Positions 22,162 to 29,106 of a stretch of 29,106 bases of DNA are shown here, in pieces (the stretch's first letter is position 1; each line of letters opens with the position of its first letter). The notes under the pieces were generated by a model. It did not search any database. It saw only the letters and a list, made by a program, of their open reading frames with translations, and was not told the DNA's origin. Origin of the DNA: a virus; IMG/VR virus record IMGVR_UViG_3300017727_000106, positions 1 through 29,106 of that record. One strand, written 5' to 3'. Made by a program: the position numbers and the translations under genes.

Positions 22162-24014
22162 GTATAAAATTAATTCCTATAAATTTTGGCGGTTATGAAT
22201 TACCAGAGTTCAAAGAGTCTAAAAAGGGCGACTGGTACGAATACGGAATAGATAGACCTTATAAAAATACTTATCCAGATTATTTAACTAAACTATATAA
22301 TGAGTCTAGTAAACATAACCAAATTATTAATAGTAAAGTTAAGTTTATAGTTGGACAAGGTTTTGTAGTAGATGAGAAACTAACATTTTCAGAAAGAGCT
22401 TATGTAGACGGATTTCTTAGGATGCCTAACGAAGACGAGAACATAGACGAGCTAACGTCTAAACTAGCAAAAGATAAGAAAGTATACGGAGGCTTCAGCC
22501 TACAGGTTAGAATGTCTAAGAGTGGCAAAATAGCTGCTATTAATCATATTGATTTTTGTGACATTAGAGCTGGAGTAGATAATGGACTTTTTTATTATAC
22601 AGATGACTGGTCATCTAGGAATCCACAAAATAACGAAGACTATAAAATATTACAGCAATTTCCTTACGATAACTCAGCTAAGCCAGATATAGACTACTTA
22701 ATTTATTATAAGGAGTATAGACCAGACTTAGGAGTTTATCCGATGCCAGACTATACTAGTGCTATTCCTTACTTAGAGTCAGATGCTGAGATAGCTAATT
22801 TCACTTTACAAAATATTAAAAACAACCTCTCAGCTGGTTATGTTATTTCCTTTGCAAATGGTCAACCGACAGAGGAGGAAATGGCTAATATAGAGAGAAG
22901 ATTTAAAGACTATGCTACTGGAGCTGATAACGCTGGTAAACCTTTGCTTTCATTTACTGACCAGAATTCTGATCACCCTCAGATACTACCTATACCAGTT
23001 AACGGACAAGATGAAAGATTCATAAACCTAAACAACCAAATAAGGGAAGAGATATTTACAGCTCACGGAATTACTAGCCCTCAATTATTTGGAATTAAAG
23101 AAGCTGGAGGGAGTGGCTTAGGTAACAACGCTGATGAGATTGCTGTAGCTAGTCAATTGTATCAAAATCTACAAATAGACCCAGAGCAAAAAGTATTTAA
23201 TGAATTAATAAATTCAATACTTAATTTTAATGGTGTTAGTGGACATCCTGTAAGACTACAAAAAATAGAGCCTGTACAAAGATATTTTAGTGAGACAGCT
23301 ATTTTAAATGTAATGACTCAAGACGAAATAAGAGAGAAAATAGGTCTACCAGCTTTACAACCAGAGCAAAAAGTAGAGTTAAAAAGTGATGAGGACGAAA
23401 TTATATTTAATCAATTAGAGACTACTGGTATAGACGCTAACAGCTTAGAAGTATTAAAGACTTATCATAATCCTATCACTAACTTAAAAGATGCTAAGGA
23501 ATTTGAAAATAAAATAATTAATGAGTCTTTTGCTATTACTAGTATATTAACAGAATTAGAAAAAAGTGTTTTATCTTTATTAATTAAAAATCCTAGTTTA
23601 CCTATTACAGAGTTAGCTAGTGCTTTAAAAGTAGAGCAATCATTAATTAGTGAGGCAGTGTCTAACTTATTCGATGCTGGAGCTTTAGATAAAGATTTTA
23701 AACCAACTAAAGACGGTGAAGAGAGTATACAAAAACCAAAAGAAGAGACTTTTATAGTATATAAATATATAGAGAGACCAGACGCTCCTCCCTTAAAGAC
23801 TCAGAGTAGACCTTTTTGTAGACGTTTAATGTTATTAGCTACTACTAGAAGATATACACTACAGCAACTAGAATTATTAACTAATGATTTTGGTCAGTCT
23901 GGAATAGATATTTTTACCAAAAGAGGTGGCTGGTATCACAATTATAAAACTAATAAAACTACTCCTTTTTGTAGACATATTTGGGAGCAGCAAATAGTAA
24001 GATTAAAAAAGTAA
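22158..24014 (+). CDS. Portal protein with C-terminal winged-helix and MuF-like extension
   Basis: A 618-residue protein. Residues about 1-400 form the portal (YLTKLYNESSKHNQIINSKV, WYEYGIDRPYKNTYPDYL, then IFTAHGITSPQLFGIKEAGG at about 299-318). The portal is the dodecameric ring through which DNA enters the head. It is longer than a typical HK97/SPP1-type portal (400-500). Residues 460-515 form a winged-helix-like segment (ELEKSVLSLLIKNPSLPITE then LASALKVEQSLISEAVSNLF). Residues 540-618 resemble the C-terminal MuF minor-head domain, with SRPFCRRL (Cys554), KRGGWYH (His594) and TPFCRHIW (Cys605, His607), a likely metal site. The fusion would tether a minor head protein to the portal ring. 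The distance from the terminase genes (12 kb) is unusual. Confidence 0.78.
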   Translation: MSIKLIPINFGGYELPEFKESKKGDWYEYGIDRPYKNTYPDYLTKLYNESSKHNQIINSKVKFIVGQGFVVDEKLTFSERAYVDGFLRMPNEDENIDELTSKLAKDKKVYGGFSLQVRMSKSGKIAAINHIDFCDIRAGVDNGLFYYTDDWSSRNPQNNEDYKILQQFPYDNSAKPDIDYLIYYKEYRPDLGVYPMPDYTSAIPYLESDAEIANFTLQNIKNNLSAGYVISFANGQPTEEEMANIERRFKDYATGADNAGKPLLSFTDQNSDHPQILPIPVNGQDERFINLNNQIREEIFTAHGITSPQLFGIKEAGGSGLGNNADEIAVASQLYQNLQIDPEQKVFNELINSILNFNGVSGHPVRLQKIEPVQRYFSETAILNVMTQDEIREKIGLPALQPEQKVELKSDEDEIIFNQLETTGIDANSLEVLKTYHNPITNLKDAKEFENKIINESFAITSILTELEKSVLSLLIKNPSLPITELASALKVEQSLISEAVSNLFDAGALDKDFKPTKDGEESIQKPKEETFIVYKYIERPDAPPLKTQSRPFCRRLMLLATTRRYTLQQLELLTNDFGQSGIDIFTKRGGWYHNYKTNKTTPFCRHIWEQQIVRLKK

Positions 24015-24017
24015 ATT

Positions 24018-24566
24018 ATGGCAGTTTTATTCATCTCAGAGCAATACGTAAAAAACACTACATTAATAGACGAGAATGTAGATGTAAGATTAATTCTACC
24101 TAGTATTAAAGACTGCCAGGAGTTAAGGATTCACCCTATTTTAGGGACTCCACTTTATGAAGACTTAAAGACTAAGATAACAGCTAGCACTTTAAACAGT
24201 GATGAAACTAACTTACTAGATAATTATTGCGCTCCTACTATGGCTCAGTGGGTTATGTATGAGTGTAGTACTTCTATGTTATTTAAATATAGAAATAAAT
24301 CTGTAGCAACTAAGAACAGTGATAATAGCAACCCTATAGACTACCAGGACCTACAGTATTTAAGAGACGAATGGAAGAACAAAGCAGAGGAAAGAGAAGC
24401 TAGACTAATTAACTTTTTATGTGATAACGATAATTTATTCCCTAAATATAAAGAACACTCTGACGACTTAAACCCTAGAAAGACAGCTTTTCAAACTAGC
24501 TTTTATTTAGGTGGCGGGAATAGTTCTTATTGCTGGAGAGACGAACATAGAAATAGTCAAAAATGA
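24018..24566 (+). CDS. Head-tail connector protein (DUF6712-like)
   Basis: A 182-residue protein. LFISEQYVKNTTLIDENVDV then LILPSIKDCQELRIHPILGT (about 25-44) is the signature I associate with the DUF6712 family of Bacteroidota phages, related in place to gp6/gp15 head-tail connectors. It contains no catalytic motif and is mainly helical with a Cys-rich end (SSYCWRDEHRNSQK). It follows the portal and should form the ring between portal and tail. Confidence 0.65.
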   Translation: MAVLFISEQYVKNTTLIDENVDVRLILPSIKDCQELRIHPILGTPLYEDLKTKITASTLNSDETNLLDNYCAPTMAQWVMYECSTSMLFKYRNKSVATKNSDNSNPIDYQDLQYLRDEWKNKAEEREARLINFLCDNDNLFPKYKEHSDDLNPRKTAFQTSFYLGGGNSSYCWRDEHRNSQK

Positions 24567-25030
24567 TTTTAACCTATAATCAAATATTAAAAGAGTTTGA
24601 GACGTTTGCTACTAATCATAAGCAAATACAGAATTTTGGTAATGGTGATCTATGGGAAATAGTAGAACATAACCAACTAGCAGACTTTAACTATCCGCTA
24701 TTTTGGGTAGCTGACCAGCCAGCAACTTTAGGGGATGGTGTTTTTACCTGGAATTTTAATGTAATGGCTATGGACTTAGTTAATAAAGATGAGTCTAATG
24801 AGAATGACGTTAAGTCGGATATGTGCCAGGTCCTACTAGACGCTATAGCCTACTTTGAACAAAAAGTTTCTACTACAAATAATGTAGACTGGCTTAAAGT
24901 TAATTTAGTTAGGTCAGGAACTTTGACTAGTTTTACAGAAAGATTTGAGGACGAACTAACTGGCTGGGGAATGAATATAGGATTTAAGATCCCTTTTAGT
25001 TATGATAATTGTAACCTACCAATAAGTTAA
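24563..25030 (+). CDS. Putative tail terminator / tail completion protein
   Basis: A 155-residue protein overlapping the connector by 4 bases (ATGA). It has NHKQIQNFGNGDLWEI at the front, YPLFWVADQPATL, then VMAMDLVNKDESNENDVKSD and a final GWGMNIGFKIPFSYDNCNLP. This mixed alpha/beta pattern (D.V..DESNE.DV.SD..Q) is common in Bacteroidota phages next to connectors and is usually described as a tail completion/terminator part. Assignment is by context and recall. Confidence 0.5.
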   Translation: MILTYNQILKEFETFATNHKQIQNFGNGDLWEIVEHNQLADFNYPLFWVADQPATLGDGVFTWNFNVMAMDLVNKDESNENDVKSDMCQVLLDAIAYFEQKVSTTNNVDWLKVNLVRSGTLTSFTERFEDELTGWGMNIGFKIPFSYDNCNLPIS

Positions 25031-25033
25031 AAG

Positions 25034-25960
25034 ATGGGAGTAATATATAATAGAAATAGAAAAAAAGCCTTATTATTTATACCCTCTGGGGGTTTAGGCC
25101 CTAGTGTTAGTGCTGACTTTTCATATAGTAAAAGTAGTTTCAACCAGGCTGAAGCCGACCCAACACCAACAATAACAGGAACAGCTGGAGGTACATTTAA
25201 TGCAGATGCTGGAGTAGTGTTTGTAGATACTGGAAGTTTTAACAGTTCAACTGGTCAAATAGATTTAAGTGCTACTACTATTGATAGTCATATTATCACT
25301 TACACTGTAGACGGAGTTCAAAGCGGTCAGACTGTAGGAGTGACGGCTGCTCCTTATAGTTCTACTCGTTCATTTTCTTTTGATGGGTTGAATGATTATT
25401 TTGACACTGGTTATTATTACGATGCGACTGTAACACCTAATTTATCTTTAAGCTTTTGGATAAATTCAACAGCGTCTGGAACTTTTTTATTCCCTCTAAG
25501 TATTACTACAGGAGCTGGAGCAAGTGGTTATCCAAATGCTATTGTAATGATTTGGAATAAAAAATTGTTAATACAAGATAGAACTGGATGGAATTTTGGA
25601 AGTGCTTTAATAAATGATGGTAATTGGCACAACATTATAGTTACTGCCGCATATAGTGGTAACACTACTGCTGGGACTAATTTGAATATGTATGTAGATG
25701 GTAATTTAACACCTGACATAAGCACTTCGACAATGAGTTCTAGCACAAATTCATATTTACAAGGAAATTTATTTTTAGGAAATTTTAATGGAGTTGATAA
25801 ATATATGTCAAGTCAATTAGACGAAGTTTCAGTTTGGAATTCAGTTTTGAGCAGCGATGCAATAACAGAGATTTACAACAGTGGAGCACCTTCAGAATTA
25901 ACAAGTTTAACAAATGCGAGTTCAAGTAATTTGAAAGCGTGGTATAAAATGGGAGAATAA
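25034..25960 (+). CDS. LamG-domain adhesin-like protein with Ig-like N-terminus
   Basis: A 308-residue protein. Residues about 20-105 look like an Ig/cadherin-type beta domain (FNADAGVVFVDTGSFNSSTG). From about 112 to 305 a LamG/concanavalin-like domain is clear: SFSFDGLNDYFDTGYYY, then LSLSFWINSTASGTFLF, DGNWHNIIVTAAY, and LDEVSVWNSVLSSDAITEIY. LamG domains bind glycans and act here as receptor-binding or virion-surface adhesins. From roughly 25360 onward the codon style shifts to tca/aca/gca, and CTAG is nearly absent, unlike upstream genes. The LamG part may have been acquired separately from the N-terminal segment. Confidence 0.75.
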   Translation: MGVIYNRNRKKALLFIPSGGLGPSVSADFSYSKSSFNQAEADPTPTITGTAGGTFNADAGVVFVDTGSFNSSTGQIDLSATTIDSHIITYTVDGVQSGQTVGVTAAPYSSTRSFSFDGLNDYFDTGYYYDATVTPNLSLSFWINSTASGTFLFPLSITTGAGASGYPNAIVMIWNKKLLIQDRTGWNFGSALINDGNWHNIIVTAAYSGNTTAGTNLNMYVDGNLTPDISTSTMSSSTNSYLQGNLFLGNFNGVDKYMSSQLDEVSVWNSVLSSDAITEIYNSGAPSELTSLTNASSSNLKAWYKMGE

Positions 25961-28147
25961 ATGAGTACAGAATTTTATAATAGAAATTGGAGAATGCCTA
26001 ATTCATTTAATGGCAGTGAAGATAACAACTCAAAGTTTTCAAACTATTCTATGAGCTTTGATGGGAGTAGTGAGCATATAAGTGTATCAAGTGGAACTTC
26101 TTTTGACTTTGGTAGTAATCCATTTTCTTTTAGTGGTTGGATTAAAAGAGCTTCAATTGGGGATTCAACAAATGTTATAATTCATTTTCAAAAAAGCGGT
26201 TCAACTCCAACTTTTCAAATTAGGCAAAATGCAAGAAACATAAAAATAGATTTTAATGTTGGGGGGGTTTGGAGCTTTATTGAAACATCTACTAATCCAG
26301 TGGGTAACGACACAGATTGGCATCATTTAATAATTACTAAAGTTGGAACATCAATGAGTATTTATTTTGATGGGGTTTTACAAAAAACAGGTGCAGTAGT
26401 AGCTACTTTAGATTCTGGCAATGGCAGCACTTTAATCGGAGCAAGAGGAGGAAATACACAAAACTGGACGGGCAAAATAGACCACGTTGCAATCTTTGAC
26501 TATGCGCTTACACAACCTCAAATAACAGCTTTATATGGTAGCTCAAGCACTGGTGTTGGGAATCCAATGGCTATTACAAATGGTAGAAAGCCAGTAGCAT
26601 ATTATCCTTTAGGAGATTATTCAGCTTATAATGGAACAGAATATTTAGTTCCTAATAGTGCTGTTAGTGATTATGTATTTGAGATTATACCGCAAGGAGA
26701 TTATATCAACTGTGGGAAAGGAATTGGCAATAGTATTGGTGATAATTACACAGGTGGTTTAACTATCTCTGGTTGGATAAATCCAAACACTACCACAAGT
26801 GATGATGGAGTATTACAGTTCGGTAACTTTACAGGGTATGAAATGGCTTTAGTTCTTAATGCAAGTAAATTTATTTTTTATAATAATGGTCAGAAATTTG
26901 CAGTAAGTTACACAAACCCTAACAATGAATGGACAAATTTTGCTTTAACTTTTTTACCTTCTAGCTCTGTTTTTTATGTTAATGGTGTTGTTGCCGCCAA
27001 CTGGACTTATACAGACTTAGATTTAAATAATTTAGATTTTATTATAGGTTCTTATTATAATGCGGGTTTCAACCTTACTGGAGAAGTGTCAAATTTTTCA
27101 GTATTTAACACAGCTTTACCAGCAACAGGAACAGAATCAGTAGCATCTTTATATAACTATGGAACACCTCCAGACATTAGCTCTTACAGTGGTTTACAAG
27201 GCTTTTGGAAGTTAGATGCTTCAGCTACTTTTGACGGCTCTAACTGGAGTATTCCAGACTCAAGTTCTAACTCAAACACAGGAACTTCAAGCGGAATGAC
27301 TGCTGCTAACTTAGTACAATCTAATCTTAATATATTAAGTCCTTATAGTAGATATGCTTTGGATTTTGATGGAAGTAGTGATTATATAGATACATCACAA
27401 ATTAATTTAGGTTCTACAAATAGCATTTCATTTTGGATTAATAGAACTTCAACAGCTGAAGGAACTTTATTTGGAGACCCCAATGGAACTACTAATTATG
27501 CTTTATATATATATGGTTCTGAAATTTATTTTAGGTTAGGAAATGGAGATGGAGGATTTTACAAAATTACCCCACTTATATCTAGTATTTTAAGTGATGG
27601 AAATTGGCATCACCATTGTTTATCAAGAGATTCTGGCACTATAAATTATTACATAGATAAAGTACTACAAACAAATGTTTCTAATACACTAAACACTTCT
27701 GCTGGTACTAACACAACTATAGAAAATATATTTGCCAAATCAAATGGTACATCACCTATTAGTGGAATCCTTTCAAATGTTTCTTTATGGAACGCATCTT
27801 TAACATCTGCACAAGTAACAGAAATTTATAATAATGGTTTGCCATCAAATCTCAAAAATCATTCAGCATATTCTAATCTTGTTAGCTGGTGGCAATTAGG
27901 TGAAAATATGAGTTATGATTCTAACGTGTGGACTGTAATTGATGAGAAAGGAACTAATAATGGAACAGGAGCAAATTTAGCACCAGCTGAGGATTCAATA
28001 GTAAATGGAGTTGGTACGTCTGGCAATGGTTTAAGTGATGGAATGGGAGGAGCTGATAATATAATAGGAGACGCTCCTTATAGTACGGCAAATGCAGTTA
28101 GTTATGGAATGGGAGTCGATGCAAAAAGCAATTCAGTTCCGAGTTAA
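25961..28147 (+). CDS. Triple LamG-domain adhesin-like protein
   Basis: A 728-residue protein with three LamG-type units. Unit 1 (about 28-190) has SMSFDGSSEHISVSS, NDTDWHHLIITKV and IFDYALTQPQITALYG. Unit 2 (about 237-390) has GLTISGWINPNTTTSDDG. Unit 3 (about 463-615) has RYALDFDGSSDYIDTSQI, SDGNWHHHCLSRDSG and SLTSAQVTEIYNNG. Each unit ends with a WYPLG/WKLD/WWQLG-like strand. The C-terminus is Gly/Ala/Asp-rich (GMGGADNIIGDAPYSTANA). The first base follows the previous stop directly. Probably a receptor-binding or surface glycan-binding protein. Only two CTAG sites occur in 2.2 kb, far below the phage norm, suggesting acquisition from another genome. Confidence 0.78.
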   Translation: MSTEFYNRNWRMPNSFNGSEDNNSKFSNYSMSFDGSSEHISVSSGTSFDFGSNPFSFSGWIKRASIGDSTNVIIHFQKSGSTPTFQIRQNARNIKIDFNVGGVWSFIETSTNPVGNDTDWHHLIITKVGTSMSIYFDGVLQKTGAVVATLDSGNGSTLIGARGGNTQNWTGKIDHVAIFDYALTQPQITALYGSSSTGVGNPMAITNGRKPVAYYPLGDYSAYNGTEYLVPNSAVSDYVFEIIPQGDYINCGKGIGNSIGDNYTGGLTISGWINPNTTTSDDGVLQFGNFTGYEMALVLNASKFIFYNNGQKFAVSYTNPNNEWTNFALTFLPSSSVFYVNGVVAANWTYTDLDLNNLDFIIGSYYNAGFNLTGEVSNFSVFNTALPATGTESVASLYNYGTPPDISSYSGLQGFWKLDASATFDGSNWSIPDSSSNSNTGTSSGMTAANLVQSNLNILSPYSRYALDFDGSSDYIDTSQINLGSTNSISFWINRTSTAEGTLFGDPNGTTNYALYIYGSEIYFRLGNGDGGFYKITPLISSILSDGNWHHHCLSRDSGTINYYIDKVLQTNVSNTLNTSAGTNTTIENIFAKSNGTSPISGILSNVSLWNASLTSAQVTEIYNNGLPSNLKNHSAYSNLVSWWQLGENMSYDSNVWTVIDEKGTNNGTGANLAPAEDSIVNGVGTSGNGLSDGMGGADNIIGDAPYSTANAVSYGMGVDAKSNSVPS

Positions 28148-28167
28148 AAATATTAAAAAATAAAAAA

Positions 28168-28410
28168 ATGAGACAATACATAGTAATTAATTTAGAGAAT
28201 ACAGACAAAGTAATCTTTTCACAAGTTAATCAAAGCAGCGCACAAACAATGCGAAGGAATTTAGCCAATACTCAAGGTTTATTAAGCTACTCTGTAGAAC
28301 CTTCATTTATTACAAATGGAAGTTTACCTATAGTAGGAAGTGTTATGAATCAAAGTGAGTGCTTAGAGTTAATGGCTAGTAGTGAGTGGAGCGAACCTAT
28401 GCCAGAATGA
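28168..28410 (+). CDS. Hypothetical protein (80 aa)
   Basis: An 80-residue protein with a short beta start (RQYIVINLENTDKVIFSQ), a helix (SSAQTMRRNLANTQG), and MNQSECLELMASSEWSEPMP at its end. It follows the LamG gene and ends in an ATGA overlap with the small basic peptide gene. No enzyme or membrane motif is present. It may be a chaperone or small tail-fibre partner, by position only. Confidence 0.5.
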   Translation: MRQYIVINLENTDKVIFSQVNQSSAQTMRRNLANTQGLLSYSVEPSFITNGSLPIVGSVMNQSECLELMASSEWSEPMPE

Positions 28411-28517
28411 GATTAATTAAAATTAAAAAAAAGAGAAAAGGAAGACATAGTAAAAATGCTTCTTTAAGTAAGAATAGTAAAAACTACAAAAAACCCTATG
28501 CAAAACAGGGACGCTAA
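28407..28517 (+). CDS. Small strongly basic protein (36 aa)
   Basis: ATG 28407 (ATGA overlap), TAA 28515-28517. The peptide starts MRLIKIKKKRKGRHSKNASL and ends KNYKKPYAKQGR. More than a third is Lys/Arg. Tiny proteins with HSKNAS and KNYKKPY..QGR patterns recur in Bacteroidota phages near lysis genes, from memory. It may bind nucleic acid or ribosomes; function is unknown. Confidence 0.6.
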   Translation: MRLIKIKKKRKGRHSKNASLSKNSKNYKKPYAKQGR

Positions 28518-28530
28518 AATATTATATAAA

Positions 28531-28830
28531 ATGGAAGATCACAGTCTACTAATGGCCATAACTGCTCTAGTAGGGGGCTTAGGCTTAAAACAAATTTGGG
28601 ATATTATCAAAAAGAAAATGGATATTAATGCCAATAAAGAAGCTAGGACAGACGGTTTTCAGATACAAGTAATAGAACAGCTTAAGGAAAAGATAGGGGA
28701 CTTAGAGAAAAAAATAGACTCATTAATAACAGAAAACACTCACCTAAGAGAGAAGCTAGCTAGAATGGAAGAGAGGCTATTAATAAACGCAAAAAAAAAA
28801 GTCAATAGGCGAAATAATGAAGCTAAGTAA
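28531..28830 (+). CDS. Holin-like membrane and coiled-coil protein
   Basis: About 99 residues from ATG 28531 (MEDHSLLMAITALVGGLGLK). An in-frame ATG at 28498 would overlap the basic peptide gene by 20 bases, so 28531 is preferred. A single hydrophobic segment near the start (about residues 5-22) is followed by a long coiled coil (QLKEKIGDLEKKIDSLITEN then THLREKLARMEERLL) and a basic end. This layout, next to the endolysin gene, suggests a holin- or spanin-like lysis protein, or a membrane-anchored partner of the endolysin. It overlaps the peptidase gene by 14 bases. Confidence 0.55.
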   Translation: MEDHSLLMAITALVGGLGLKQIWDIIKKKMDINANKEARTDGFQIQVIEQLKEKIGDLEKKIDSLITENTHLREKLARMEERLLINAKKKVNRRNNEAK

Positions 28831-29106
28831 GAACCTATATTTATCTGAAGTTACTAAGTCTAGGACAGCTAAAAGACTAGGTATAAGCAACGAACCAACA
28901 AAAGAACATTTAGTTAATTTACAAATACTAGCAGAAAAGATATTCCAACCCCTTAGAGACTATTATGACTGTCCTATTTATATTAGTAGTGGTTATCGTT
29001 CAGAGTCTTTAAATAAGGCTATAGGTGGGAGTAGGTCATCTCAGCACTGTAAAGGTCAGGCTATTGACATAGACAGAGATGGTCATAGCTTACCTAACAA
29101 CAGTCA
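28817..29106 (+). CDS. Peptidase M15 family endolysin, N-terminal part
   Basis: The gene begins at ATG 28817 and runs off the right edge; 96 residues are visible. YISSGYRSESLNKAIGGS (about residues 55-72) followed by SQHCKGQAIDID carries the M15 zinc ligands His77 and Asp84 (S-x-H-x-x-G-x-A-x-D). This is the Peptidase_M15_3-type D-Ala-D-Ala / L-Ala-D-Glu endopeptidase used by phages to cut peptidoglycan cross-links at lysis. The last ligand (a second His) would lie beyond the window. It directly follows the holin-like gene, forming a lysis cassette. Confidence 0.8.
   Translation, partial: MKLSKNLYLSEVTKSRTAKRLGISNEPTKEHLVNLQILAEKIFQPLRDYYDCPIYISSGYRSESLNKAIGGSRSSQHCKGQAIDIDRDGHSLPNNS

Noticed and set aside
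25034-28147. Diversity-generating retroelement variable region in the LamG genes
   Set aside because: No reverse transcriptase, template repeat or adenine-specific variation pair was seen in the window.
1-29106. tRNA genes, integrase, repressor or insertion sequences
   Set aside because: No T-arm-like GTTCGA context with cloverleaf potential, no recombinase catalytic motifs, no terminal inverted repeats with transposase were found by eye. An annotation tool could still find a divergent tRNA.

Overview
The window reads as about 29 kb of a tailed double-stranded DNA phage (or prophage) of a Bacteroidota host, most likely a flavobacterium. The sequence is strongly A/T-rich and every convincing gene lies on the + strand. 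Genes are packed with start/stop overlaps (ATGA, TAATG, TTGA), and Shine-Dalgarno sequences are essentially absent, as is usual for Bacteroidota. Many proteins have the look of phage families known from that phylum: DUF6712-like connector, glutamate-rich scaffold, XkdF-like protease, LamG adhesins, and a small basic peptide before the lysis genes. No integrase, repressor, tRNA, IS element, CRISPR array or reverse transcriptase was seen. Both ends cut through genes.

Region 1 (1-8400) is the DNA metabolism block. It holds a probable single-strand-annealing protein, a YqaJ/lambda-exonuclease-like nuclease, a ParB-like protein, and a small SSB-like protein ending in DDLPF. Next come a second PD-(D/E)XK protein, a winged-helix replication organiser, a DnaB-type helicase, a very short C5-cytosine methyltransferase, a Holliday-junction-resolvase-like nuclease, and a beta-class N6/N4 methyltransferase. 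A sigma-factor-like protein and several tiny unknown or membrane proteins complete the block. Together these look like a replication, recombination and DNA modification module.

Region 2 (8399-10466) holds the small and large terminase genes, followed by a strong intrinsic terminator. A 430-base non-coding gap follows, with an 11-bp-period repeat array, an A/T palindrome, and a bipartite promoter-like motif.

Region 3 (10467-19282) is mostly tail. A tail assembly chaperone carries a clear programmed -1 frameshift signal. After it come a gp10-like completion protein, two large tail proteins, the tape measure, and then the prohead protease. Region 4 (19289-25030) starts with a second copy of the promoter-like motif and holds scaffold, major capsid, probable tail tube, portal, connector and tail-completion genes. 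The capsid and tail-tube genes are each followed by a hairpin terminator. Region 5 (25034-29106) holds two LamG adhesin-like genes with distinct base usage, then small genes, a holin-like membrane/coiled-coil protein, and the start of an M15 peptidase endolysin.

The most notable points are the frameshifted chaperone, a portal fused to a winged helix and a MuF-like tail, a protease with an inserted domain, and the unusual order terminase, tail, head. Also notable are the iteron-like array, the paired promoter motif that may be read by the phage sigma-like protein, a hidden overlapping reading frame upstream of the small terminase, and a sharp drop in CTAG density over the LamG genes.
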